A stretch of DNA of 32,768 nt from Bacilli bacterium. Its GTDB lineage: Bacteria > Bacillota > Bacilli > Bacillales > Amphibacillaceae. Within the stretch, counting starts at the first letter, position 1. Every line of letters starts with the position of its first letter. Shown piece after piece: positions 16,090 to 23,789 of the stretch. Both the position numbers and the translations under genes were made by a program. The notes below the pieces were generated by a model. It worked only from the letters and a program-made list of their open reading frames with translations, had not been told where the DNA came from and searched no databases. Where the stretch lies: contig DUPD01000028.1 in assembly GCA_012838505.1 (NCBI GenBank), forward strand, positions 1-32,768. The letters are read 5' to 3'.

Positions 16090-16279
16090 TTTTTTGCTAC
16101 ATTAATTGAATATGAAGATGATTATCACCAACTATTGATTAATCATATCGGCAAACATCTCGATCGATTGGCGAGTAACAGTAAATAATTCGTCATACTT
16201 TTCTGAAAAATAGACTAGTATGATTCCCTTTCTTGCCTTATAATGGTATCAGAAGCTATTCATAGAAAGGAATATGTAT

Positions 16280-16759
16280 ATGAGAGAACATCCAAAAAAT
16301 AGAATTGAACGCTCAGCAATACGAGTTTGGCGGATTCACGGCCTGATTTGGTCAATTATTTTTATTCTAATCACAGGTAATTTATTTTTTTCAAGCTACC
16401 AATGGAATTGGCCAATTTGGATCGCGGTGATTGGTTCAATTTTAACAGTTATCATTGCTGGATTTGGCGTATTTCTATTTCCACCACTCAGATGGAGAAG
16501 ATGGCGTTATCAGCTCTATGATCAGGAAATTTATATTCAACATGGGATTTTAATTGTCAAGCGCACAATCGTCCCAATGGTTCGGGTCCAACACGTCGAT
16601 ACAAAACAAGGACCAATTTTACGTAAATTTAAACTTGCTAGTTTAGAAGTCTCAACTGCTGCGACGACCCATGAGATTCCAGCACTCAAATTGTCTGAAG
16701 CAGAAGCATTACGTGATCAAATTTCCGTTTTAGCAAGGGTTGAGCAAAATGACATCTGA
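16280..16759 (+). CDS. ydbS: YdbS-like bacterial PH domain membrane protein
   Basis: A 159-residue membrane protein with two hydrophobic segments (about 20-40 and 46-66), then a bacterial PH domain (bPH2, about 75-150) with IYIQHGILIVKRTIVPMVRVQHVDTKQGPI. The N-terminus MREHPKNRIERSAIRVWR resembles Bacillus subtilis YdbS. The ATG is eight bases after AAAGGA; an earlier ATG is only two bases from that site. It overlaps the start of the YdbT-like gene by 11 bases. YdbS and YdbT have been linked to resistance to amyloliquecidin-type bacteriocins in B. subtilis. The molecular role is unknown. A perfect TATAAT lies at 16237-16242. Confidence 0.85.
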   Translation: MREHPKNRIERSAIRVWRIHGLIWSIIFILITGNLFFSSYQWNWPIWIAVIGSILTVIIAGFGVFLFPPLRWRRWRYQLYDQEIYIQHGILIVKRTIVPMVRVQHVDTKQGPILRKFKLASLEVSTAATTHEIPALKLSEAEALRDQISVLARVEQNDI

Positions 16760-18224
16760 TCCTGTTCGCCTTCACCCAGCTGCGATCTTACTGTTTAGTT
16801 TCAAAACAGTCAAAAATTTATTCTTTTTATTTCTTGTCATCTTTTTTGCTGGCTTAGAAGATGGCTTATTAACCTACTTATTAATAGGGACAACTGCTTT
16901 ACTCAGTATCATTATTTTTTACAGCTGGATTAAATGGTTGCGCTTTACTTACTCAGTCAATGGTAGCGAATTAAGAATCGAGCATGGCCTGTTTGTCCGA
17001 AAAAAGCGAACGATCTCTAAATACCGGATTCAATCGATTAATTTAAATCAAAATATTGTTCATCGGTTATTGGGATTGACGGGCATTCAAATTGAAACAG
17101 CAGGTAGCGACCTTGATGTTGACGCTAACTTGATCGCATTGAAACTAGATATAGCTGATAAATTACGGCAAGAATTGACAGTGAATTTGAATGAGGAAAA
17201 TGATTCAGAAGCATATGATTACGACTATGCTTTAGAAAAAAAACTCCCGAAATATGAAGCAAGCTTTAAACGCTTATTTGCATTTGGCTCGACTTCAGGC
17301 GGATTTGGTTTTATTATTGCCATTCTCTTGTTTATCTTTTCAGAAGTTGAAGCATTCATTCCAGAGCGACTTTTTGATCAAACGACAAGCTGGATTTTAT
17401 CACAAGCTTTCACCGTCATCGCCGCCTTGATCATACTCTCGCTTGGTTTGATCTGGTTTCTAGGTACGATCGGATCAGTCATTAAATACGGTGATTTTAC
17501 AATTATCCGCTATGATCACGAGCTCTACATTACTAGAGGTTTAGTAGAGAAAAAACAACTCACCATTCCTTTAAAACGGATTCAAGCAGTCAGTTTTAAG
17601 CAAAACCCACTCAGATTGCCTTTTAATCTTGGCAGCTTAACAATTGTCATTGCGGGTGGAGAAGTGAGTCAAAAGGAAAACATTCAAACTGTTATTTTCC
17701 CTTTGATTCGCCGATCAGAAATCGAAACGTTCTTGGCAACAATTTTACCTGAATATACGACGAATTTCGATCAATTAAAACCAATTTCTAGACGATATTT
17801 TTATATTAATACAGTTGTAAATCTATTGATTGCATTGGTTATCATAAGTATTCTCGCAATCTTCATTTCTAGTTTTTGGTGGATCGGACTTGTTGTTCTA
17901 ACCCTTGCTTTGGGCTATGATTTCATCAAATACAAATTGACCAAAACAGCCCTATCTGAAGATCAGCTAACGTTGCAAATTGTCCCGGTATTTTCAAAAG
18001 AAACAGTTTGGCTAAAAAAAGATAAGATTCAAGCGCTAGAACAAAGCCAAAATCCAATCCAAAGAAAGCTAAATATCGCGACTTACAAAGTATCTGTTTT
18101 AGATAATTTTGTTGGTCAACATTATGTCATTCACGGTCTACCGATTGAAGATGCAAACACGATTTCAGATTGGTACTCTTATCGCGACACTTATCAATTG
18201 AAGGACATCGATCTCGATAAATAA
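16749..18224 (+). CDS. ydbT: YdbT-like protein with three bacterial PH domains
   Basis: A 491-residue membrane protein with repeated units of two transmembrane helices followed by a bPH2 domain. The PH parts show LRIEHGLFVRKKRTISKYRIQSI (about 75-150), LYITRGLVEKKQLTIPLKRIQAV (about 255-330) and LTLQIVPVFSKETVWLKKDKIQAL (about 400-475). The ATG overlaps the upstream gene, with AAGGG about nine bases before it; a TTG three codons upstream is an alternative. The pair forms one transcription unit ended by a clear hairpin. YdbS and YdbT probably form a membrane complex; this is an inference from constant pairing. Confidence 0.85.
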   Translation: MTSDPVRLHPAAILLFSFKTVKNLFFLFLVIFFAGLEDGLLTYLLIGTTALLSIIIFYSWIKWLRFTYSVNGSELRIEHGLFVRKKRTISKYRIQSINLNQNIVHRLLGLTGIQIETAGSDLDVDANLIALKLDIADKLRQELTVNLNEENDSEAYDYDYALEKKLPKYEASFKRLFAFGSTSGGFGFIIAILLFIFSEVEAFIPERLFDQTTSWILSQAFTVIAALIILSLGLIWFLGTIGSVIKYGDFTIIRYDHELYITRGLVEKKQLTIPLKRIQAVSFKQNPLRLPFNLGSLTIVIAGGEVSQKENIQTVIFPLIRRSEIETFLATILPEYTTNFDQLKPISRRYFYINTVVNLLIALVIISILAIFISSFWWIGLVVLTLALGYDFIKYKLTKTALSEDQLTLQIVPVFSKETVWLKKDKIQALEQSQNPIQRKLNIATYKVSVLDNFVGQHYVIHGLPIEDANTISDWYSYRDTYQLKDIDLDK

Positions 18225-18236
18225 CAAGCAAATGCT

Positions 18237-18269
18237 AAAGCGATTTTCTTAACTGAAAATCGCTTTTAT
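18237..18269 (+). terminator. Terminator of the ydbS-ydbT unit
   Basis: Arms AAAGCGATTTTC and GAAAATCGCTTT form a perfect 12-bp stem with a 6-base loop. Confidence 0.9.
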
Positions 18270-18314
18270 ACTTAGCTGATTAAGATATTTAGTTGTCATC
18301 TGTTTGTAACCATT

Positions 18315-18345
18315 TTTTAACTTGACAAGCGTTATATAATATAAT
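18315..18345 (+). promoter_or_regulatory. Promoter region of the small membrane protein gene
   Basis: Two overlapping TATAAT hexamers (18335-18340 and 18340-18345) lie downstream of TTTAAC at 18316-18321 (18-base spacing to the second). A perfect TTGACA at 18322-18327 is too close to either to serve as a normal -35. Confidence 0.5.
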
Positions 18346-18409
18346 GTGTAGATAAATATATAACTTATATTTTGTCATTACGAATATATTTTATTAAAGG
18401 GGTAACCAC

Positions 18410-18598
18410 ATGTCTTATCTTGCTATACTTGCTGCAGGCATCTTTTTTCTGTTAGCAGCAAGTATTAGCCTTTTTATGTTCTTTAAAGGGTTTGGGAAAA
18501 GTTATTTATTACTTACAATTGTGATGCTTGTATTAGTTTATTTTATTTTTGACCTTTCGGGCTCAGCATTCAATTCCCTTTCCTTAATCGTTAATTAA
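18410..18598 (+). CDS. Small two-helix membrane protein, unknown function
   Basis: A 62-residue protein with two hydrophobic segments (AILAAGIFFLLAASISLFMF and YLLLTIVMLVLVYFIF) joined by a short basic turn (FKGFGKS). The strong ribosome site AAAGGGG, a promoter and a terminator frame it as a real single-gene unit. I do not recognise the family. Small membrane proteins of this shape often modulate larger complexes or respond to envelope stress, but nothing here shows which. Confidence 0.75.
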   Translation: MSYLAILAAGIFFLLAASISLFMFFKGFGKSYLLLTIVMLVLVYFIFDLSGSAFNSLSLIVN

Positions 18599-18604
18599 GC
18601 TTTT

Positions 18605-18650
18605 AAAAAGCAAACCAGACGACAGATTGTCATTTTGGTTTGCCTTTTTT
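18605..18650. terminator. Bidirectional terminator between the small protein and the DeoR-type gene
   Basis: Arms GCAAACCA and TGGTTTGC are flanked by A5 on one side and T6 on the other, between convergent genes. Confidence 0.85.
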
Positions 18651-18668
18651 ATTTACAATAAAGCGTTG

Positions 18669-19436
18669 TTACTTCGAAATAACTTTAATCTGCTCATGTT
18701 GCTCGTGAATTTTTTCAAAAAGAGAATTGTCGAGTGGTTGATTGATTAATAAATAATCGGCTGCTTGCAAATGGGCAACTTTCGCGAATGCTTGCACGCC
18801 TATTTTACTATCATCCAACATTAAAAAAGTTTTCCTACTACGTTCAAGCATTTTACGCTTCACTAATGCTTGTTGTTCATTTGATTCAGTAAATCCTTGC
18901 TCTAAATCTAATCCTTTACAAGAGATAAATGCTTTATTAACAAAGTACTGATCTAATGCTTCAATTGTTAATGGACCAACAAACGACAATGATTTATTGA
19001 GCAATGTGCCTCCGGTGCAAATCACTGTTATTTGTTCCTTTTCAGCTAAAGTTGCAGCAACTTTTAACTAATTCGTAACAACGGTCAGAGGCATGTTAGG
19101 CAGTATCTTTGCCATGTACCAAGCAGTCGAACTCGCATCTAAAAGGATTGTATCAGACTCTTCGACATAACGGACTGACATTTGTGCAATTAATTTCTTT
19201 TTTGAAATATTGGTAATTTCCCGTTCAGCAAATGGAATCTCTTGATTCTTTACCATTTCATTAAAAACAGCCCCACCATGACTCCTAGTCAAATAGCCTT
19301 CTTTTTCTAATTTTTCTAAATCGCGTCGAATCGTTTCTTCAGTTACCGAAAACTTCTTACTTAACTCGCTGACTCTTACAATTCGCTTTTCTTCCAATTG
19401 TTCGATAATTTTTTGATGTCGTTCAACGACTAACAT
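18669..19436 (-). pseudogene. DeoR/GlpR-family regulator with an in-frame TAG
   Basis: A repressor of the DeoR family, 255 codons long, interrupted by one amber codon (19068-19070) at codon 123. The N-terminal helix-turn-helix (RVSELSKKFSVTEETIRRDLEKLEKEG) and the phosphosugar-sensing domain (LLDASSTAWYMAK, ICTGGTLLNKSLSFVGPLT, KAFISCKGLD, LMLDDSKIG) are otherwise intact and in the same frame. At the stop the family usually has Ser (VVTN-S-LKVA), so a single change such as TCG to TAG explains it. A GAGGTGA lies seven bases before the ATG. The truncated 122-residue product would keep DNA binding but lose most of the sensor. The sugar operon it controls is not visible nearby. Confidence 0.85.
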
Positions 19437-19581
19437 AATCAGTCACCTCAATATCGTTAACTTCGATTACATTTAGTTTGACGAATAAAGCTTTTAAATA
19501 CAACAAAAATCAACACTTTAACAAATAAACAGTCATTTATCGATCTTCTTTGCATCTTTAGTGAAATAATGCCCAAAACCT

Positions 19582-19661
19582 TTGACAAGGAGTAATATTT
19601 ATTATATATTACCTAATGGCCGAACGATTATAGGTCATTAATTAAAAATCATTCGTGTTTA
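19582..19661 (+). promoter_or_regulatory. guaC promoter with paired PurR boxes
   Basis: TTGACA (19582-19587) and TATATT (19605-19610) are exactly 17 bases apart. Just downstream, GGCCGAACGATTA and, inverted, TCATTCGTGTTTA form two PurBox-like elements with CGAA cores at 19621-19624 and 19652-19655. The 27-base gap between the cores equals the 16-17-base spacing between boxes known for Bacillus PurR. The boxes cover the expected start of transcription, so repression by PurR is likely; guaC is a PurR target in B. subtilis. Confidence 0.75.
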
Positions 19662-19673
19662 GGGGTGTTATAA

Positions 19674-20654
19674 ATGGATAATGTATTCGATTACGAAGAT
19701 ATTCAACTAATTCCCGCAAAAAGCATCGTTACAAGTCGGTCGGAGTGTGACACATCAGTAAAGCTAGGTAATCATACTTTTAAGCTACCAGTTGTCCCTG
19801 CAAATATGCAGACGATTATTGACGAAAAACTTGCTCTCTATTTAGCGGAGAACGGTTATTTTTATGTCATGCATCGTTTTGAACCAGAAACACGTGAGCA
19901 ATTTATTAAAGACATGCATGCACGTAACTTAATTGCATCAATCAGTGTTGGCATCAAACCCGAAGAATATGAGTTTGTTGATTTATTAGTCGAGAAAAAT
20001 TTAGTACCCGAATTTATCACAATTGACGTCGCTCATGGACACTCAAATAATGTGATTAAAATGATTCAATATATTAAAGAAAAGTTACCAGAAAGTTTTG
20101 TGATTGCCGGTAACGTTGGAACGCCAGAAGCTGTTCGTGAACTTGAGAACGCTGGGGCTGACGCAACTAAAGTTGGAATTGGCCCAGGGAAAGTTTGTAT
20201 TACGAAGATGAAAACTGGCTTCGGTACAGGTGGCTGGCAACTGGCTGCACTAAGATGGTGTGCCAAAGCTGCAAGCAAGCCGATTATTGCTGACGGCGGA
20301 ATTCGCCAACATGGAGATATCGCTAAGTCTGTCCGCTTCGGTGCCACAATGGTGATGATTGGCTCACTATTCGCTGGACACGACGAATCACCTGGCGAAA
20401 CAATTGAGGTTGATGGCAAGCTATATAAAGAATACTTTGGCTCTGCTTCAGAATTCCAAAAAGGTGAGAAAAAAAACGTCGAAGGCAAGAAAATGCACGT
20501 TGAATACAAAGGTGCGATTCAAGACACACTAACTGAAATGGAACAAGACCTCCAATCATCGATTTCATACGCAGGTGGCAACCATGTGATGGCAATCCGC
20601 AACGTTGATTACGTCGTTGTTAAAAACTCTATTTTTAATGGGGATTCGTATTAA
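19674..20654 (+). CDS. guaC: GMP reductase
   Basis: A 326-residue cytoplasmic enzyme that reduces GMP to IMP with NADPH, recycling guanine nucleotides to the common purine precursor. It belongs to the IMPDH/GMPR barrel family. The catalytic loop [11 protein letters not shown] places the active Cys at residue 175, DVAHGHSN and AGNVGTPEA are typical, and the phosphate-binding ADGGIR and MIGSLFAG segments follow. It lacks the CBS insertion of IMP dehydrogenase, and its length matches the Bacillus and Staphylococcus GuaC group. The segment [20 protein letters not shown] is the usual flap. A promoter with PurR boxes precedes it, and a strong terminator follows eight bases after the stop. Confidence 0.95.
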   Translation: MDNVFDYEDIQLIPAKSIVTSRSECDTSVKLGNHTFKLPVVPANMQTIIDEKLALYLAENGYFYVMHRFEPETREQFIKDMHARNLIASISVGIKPEEYEFVDLLVEKNLVPEFITIDVAHGHSNNVIKMIQYIKEKLPESFVIAGNVGTPEAVRELENAGADATKVGIGPGKVCITKMKTGFGTGGWQLAALRWCAKAASKPIIADGGIRQHGDIAKSVRFGATMVMIGSLFAGHDESPGETIEVDGKLYKEYFGSASEFQKGEKKNVEGKKMHVEYKGAIQDTLTEMEQDLQSSISYAGGNHVMAIRNVDYVVVKNSIFNGDSY

Positions 20655-20660
20655 GATAAA

Positions 20661-20695
20661 AAAACGCTTAGAATTTTAGTTCCTAAGCGTTTTTT
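20661..20695 (+). terminator. Terminator after guaC
   Basis: Arms AAAACGCTTAG and CTAAGCGTTTT form an 11-bp stem, with T continuing to 20695. Confidence 0.92.
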
Positions 20696-20754
20696 AATTA
20701 ATGAAGTAGATCCCACATGTTTGCATTGGTAATCGATCTCACAGTCTGATCAGA

Positions 20755-20953
20755 GTCTGACGATTAGGCGTTATTCGTTAGAGATCAAGCTCACATACTA
20801 ACCGATCTCTCACGATTAGCCTTTATTCGTTAGAAATCAAGCCTACACACTGATCGATCTCTCACGATTAGCCTTTATTCGTTAGAAATCAAGCCTGCAC
20901 ACTAACCGATCTCTCACGATTAGGCGTTATTCTTTAGAAATCATTCTCATATA
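20755..20953. repeat. Array A of the 52-bp hairpin repeat, four units
   Basis: The core ACGATTAG recurs at 20760, 20812, 20864 and 20916, an exact 52-bp period. Each core is followed after 3 bases by TTATTCGT (TTATTCTT in the last). The outer arms GATCTCT and AGAGATC (or AGAAATC) can pair, so each unit folds as a hairpin. Linkers of about 15 bases (AGCCTACACACTGATC type) are shared within the array only. Confidence 0.9.
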
Positions 20954-20995
20954 CTTACTGACCTCTAGCGTGCACTGCCTCAGTGAAAAATCATC

Positions 20996-21130
20996 ATAGG
21001 AGGAACGAAAATAACATCTAATCGTACCCTGTCTCAGCAAAAAAATTGCCACAGGGGGAACGATTAACATCTAATCGTACCCTGTCTCGGAAAAAAATCG
21101 CCACAGAGGGAACGAATTAACCTATCCCAG
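20996..21130. repeat. Array C of the 52-bp hairpin repeat, about three units with different stems
   Basis: AACGA cores at 21004, 21059 and 21111 are followed, in the first two, by CATCTAATCGTACCCTGTCTC. Here ACGATTA pairs perfectly with TAATCGT, and the outer arms are ACAGGGGGA and ACCCTGT. The third unit is degraded. Spacing is 55 and 52 bases. It directly follows array A in the 590-bp gap between guaC and the next gene. Confidence 0.8.
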
Positions 21131-21246
21131 CTAAAAAATGAATCAAATGACAGAGCAAAATCCCATTCTTTTTAATATCTCACGTTTAGCTCAACTTATC
21201 TTCGGGTAATAACGTAGGTAGATAACTAATAAGGAGATGATAAAAT

Positions 21247-22791
21247 ATGTTTGATTTTGACTTTGATTTTATGTACTATTTCGGTTCAATTTCTAACTTC
21301 CTAACCGCTTTACTCGTACTCATTATCGGTTGGGTGATTGCATTAATTGTAGCAAATATCGTCAAGAATGCCCTGAAGAAAACAACACTTGATGACAAAC
21401 TATTTACCGGTCCATCTGGAGAAAAAAAACGTGACTATCATTCGGAAACGATTATTAGTCGCTTTGTCTTTTGGGTGATCATGGCATTTGCGATTATCGC
21501 ATTTCTCAACATACTTAACTTATCATCGATTGCACGCCCATTCTCGGACATGCTCAATTCGTTGTTAAGTATCGTGCCTGATATCATACTTGCAATCATT
21601 CTAGCTGCAGTTGCTTGGATAATTGCTTCAACGCTCAGCTTCCTAATTAGAAAACTAGGACTACGCTTACCAATCGCAACACTGTCAAGCAAACTAGGCT
21701 TAAAACAAGACGTTCAACAAGCTAATAAAGTTGTTGATATTATTGCCAACATTGTATTCTACTTTGTCCTATTATTGTTTTTACCAGCAATTCTATCAAC
21801 GCTTAATCTAACGGGTATTGCCCAACCTTTCCAAGGCATGGTTGCATCGATTCTCGACTTTATTCCAGCACTATTTGCAGCAACACTTGTATTTATAATC
21901 GGTTGGTTTGTAGCAAAAGTCATTCGTGCGTTACTAACTAATTTCCTGAAGAGTGTTGGTAGTGAACAATTAGCTTCAAAACTTGGTCTGAAAAAACTGC
22001 TTGAAGGAACAAGTCTTGCACAGGTTGTTGGTACGATCGTATTCGTCCTAATTATGATTCCTGTCACAATTTCAGCGCTAGAACAATTAAACATTAGCGG
22101 TATCACGGTACCAGCAATCGGGATGCTTAATAACATTATGGCAATGCTACCAAATATCGCAATCGCAATTATCTTGATTGCAGTTGGGATTTGGGTTGGC
22201 CGTTGGGTCAAACAACTAATCGATCAACTCTTAACACGAGTAGGATTCAATAATTTAATGAGACAACTTGGTTTAGGTGATTGGGCGAATCAACAGCCAC
22301 ATTACACACTGAGCCACATCGTTGGTATTATCGCTGAAATTGTTGTTGTTATTCTGTTTGTTGGTGAAGCATTACAGGTTGTTAATCTATACTTCCTAGG
22401 CGCAATTGTCGGTGCGATTATTGCTTACCTACCACACGTATTGGTTGCAATCTTAATTCTAGGCGTTGCACTATTCTTTGCTAACCTTGTTGAAAAAATG
22501 GTCCTTTCACTAGTATCAGGTAAAGGCCGTGTTGCACTTGCTAACATCGCGAAGTACAGCATCATTGTTCTAGCTGTGTTTATGGCACTCAATCAATTAG
22601 GCGTAGCTGACTCAATCGTCAATGCAGCCTTCATCTTGACACTAGGCGGACTTGCACTAGCATTCGGATTAGCCTTCGGTTTAGGTGGACGCGACTTTGC
22701 TAGTAAATATCTAGCAAAATGGGACAGCAAATTAGAAGATACACACGTTGAATCAAACGATGATGCTCCAATTGATACAACAAGACCTTAA
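21247..22791 (+). CDS. Channel-like membrane protein with conserved TM-helix repeats
   Basis: A 514-residue integral membrane protein with about ten to twelve transmembrane segments arranged in internal repeats. The unit pattern, a helix ending in a DFIPALFAATLVFIIGWFVA-like stretch followed by a short amphipathic LASKLGLKK segment, appears about four times, starting near residues 15, 100, 195 and 295. This is the conserved TM-helix repeat (PF05552) found in proteins often annotated as mechanosensitive ion channels. The MscS beta-domain is absent, so gating by membrane tension is not established. A glycine-rich end segment (LALAFGLAFGLGGRDFASKYLAKW) is typical. A strong AAGGAGATGA precedes the ATG. 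It forms a single-gene unit. Confidence 0.85.
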   Translation: MFDFDFDFMYYFGSISNFLTALLVLIIGWVIALIVANIVKNALKKTTLDDKLFTGPSGEKKRDYHSETIISRFVFWVIMAFAIIAFLNILNLSSIARPFSDMLNSLLSIVPDIILAIILAAVAWIIASTLSFLIRKLGLRLPIATLSSKLGLKQDVQQANKVVDIIANIVFYFVLLLFLPAILSTLNLTGIAQPFQGMVASILDFIPALFAATLVFIIGWFVAKVIRALLTNFLKSVGSEQLASKLGLKKLLEGTSLAQVVGTIVFVLIMIPVTISALEQLNISGITVPAIGMLNNIMAMLPNIAIAIILIAVGIWVGRWVKQLIDQLLTRVGFNNLMRQLGLGDWANQQPHYTLSHIVGIIAEIVVVILFVGEALQVVNLYFLGAIVGAIIAYLPHVLVAILILGVALFFANLVEKMVLSLVSGKGRVALANIAKYSIIVLAVFMALNQLGVADSIVNAAFILTLGGLALAFGLAFGLGGRDFASKYLAKWDSKLEDTHVESNDDAPIDTTRP

Positions 22792-22798
22792 TAAAAAA

Positions 22799-22834
22799 AC
22801 GTATTCGCTCAAAACTTGAGTGAATACGTTTTTT
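22799..22834. terminator. Bidirectional terminator between convergent genes
   Basis: ACGTATTC and GAATACGT, extended inward by CTCA and TGAG, form a long stem with A7 before it and T6 after it. It ends both the channel-like gene and the four-gene minus-strand operon. Confidence 0.92.
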
Positions 22835-22838
22835 CATC

Positions 22839-23510
22839 TTAACCAATAATCCCAAACAAATGAAGACCAATCGTATTAATCGCTAGATTACTAACCGCAT
22901 GAATAAAGTAAGAGCCATAAATAGAACCTGTCTTCGCATTAATCCAATTAAATAATAACCCTGCAATAAGTAAACTAAACACAAGCAACAAAAATAACGG
23001 AATCGTAAACCAATTCGTCATAATCGCAACATGGTAAACACTAAATATCCCCGCACTAATAAAGTAAGCATAACCCGTCTTGATATACTTCGTTAACGCC
23101 AGAAACAAGATCCCCCGAAAGAAAAACTCCTCAATAAAAGCATTCACAATCGGAATATATAACGCCACAAAAATAAAATTATCACGATTAATCGCCATTG
23201 TCTCTTCAAGCGTCACAGTCACGCCACTTAAATCAAACCACTGACCAACGATTAAATAAACTCCGATAATAAACCCGTAAATCATAAGACTACCAATCAC
23301 GATTAACTTACGACCTTTTTGCTTAAACTTTAGCAACTCACCCAAGTCAACCCAATTAAACACCCGGTTTAACACTAACGGGATCACAACAAAGAAAATA
23401 ATCTTAACCGCGGATTTAACCCAATAATTCGGTGCCAACCATAAATCAACCGGCGCCATTAATAAAACAAGTACACCAACCGTAAGCAACAAGCTCACAT
23501 GCTTTTTCAC
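22839..23510 (-). CDS. CPBP-family intramembrane metalloprotease
   Basis: A 223-residue membrane protein with six to seven hydrophobic segments. The CPBP/Abi signature is complete: EEFFFRG (glutamate pair and arginine), FSVYH with the zinc-ligand His, and the third motif YGSYFIHAVSNLAI. Members process prenylated-like or bacteriocin-related substrates or give self-immunity; the substrate here is unknown. A GTG with AAGGA ten bases upstream is chosen. A GTG three codons earlier forms a GTGA overlap with the stop of the upstream gene and is an alternative start. It is the last gene of a four-gene operon with the DUF3006, MBL-HhH and metallophosphoesterase genes. Confidence 0.87.
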   Translation of the reverse strand: MKKHVSLLLTVGVLVLLMAPVDLWLAPNYWVKSAVKIIFFVVIPLVLNRVFNWVDLGELLKFKQKGRKLIVIGSLMIYGFIIGVYLIVGQWFDLSGVTVTLEETMAINRDNFIFVALYIPIVNAFIEEFFFRGILFLALTKYIKTGYAYFISAGIFSVYHVAIMTNWFTIPLFLLLVFSLLIAGLLFNWINAKTGSIYGSYFIHAVSNLAINTIGLHLFGIIG

Positions 23511-23515
23511 TCGAC

Positions 23516-23785
23516 TCACTTCCTTCTAAATCGGCTGCCAGACGAACGCTCACGCAACTTCGCCATTTTCGACCGAACCGCTGATTGACGTGCCTGAGTT
23601 TTTTCTTGATCAAACATAATCGAAACAACCTCATCCCCATCAAGCTCCAAGGTTAAGTAGGAACCCCGCTCCACCCCTTCAGGTAAAGCTTCCTTTTCAA
23701 TCAAAAATTCTCTTCCGATTGTTTCTGCTAACACAACCGCCTGACCCGTTTCGGTAAATCGATCGATCATCGCTTCCGTTTTCAT
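23516..23785 (-). CDS. DUF3006-family small protein
   Basis: An 89-residue protein. The first 60 residues (IDRFTETGQAVVLAETIGREFLIEKEALPEG, then DGDEVVSIMFDQEKT) fit DUF3006, a small beta-rich domain that is repeatedly encoded next to ComEC-type metallo-beta-lactamase proteins. The C-terminal 25 residues are strongly basic (KMAKLRERSSGSRFRRK) and could contact nucleic acid or membrane lipid. No signal peptide is visible, whereas its upstream partner is exported. The stop overlaps the next gene and it starts four bases after the MBL-HhH gene, so translation is likely coupled. Its function is not known. Confidence 0.8.
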   Translation of the reverse strand: MKTEAMIDRFTETGQAVVLAETIGREFLIEKEALPEGVERGSYLTLELDGDEVVSIMFDQEKTQARQSAVRSKMAKLRERSSGSRFRRK

Positions 23786-23789
23786 CTCA

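Noticed and set aside
19613..19673. Purine riboswitch upstream of guaC
   Set aside because: The conserved aptamer helices and loops are absent, and paired PurR boxes explain the conserved-looking sequence better.
20755..20953. CRISPR array
   Set aside because: The period is regular, but the intervening segments are nearly identical to each other and only about 15 bases long, and the repeats form imperfect hairpins. No cas gene is present.
21247..22791. Classical MscS channel
   Set aside because: Only the conserved TM-helix repeats are present; the MscS pore helix and beta-domain are missing.
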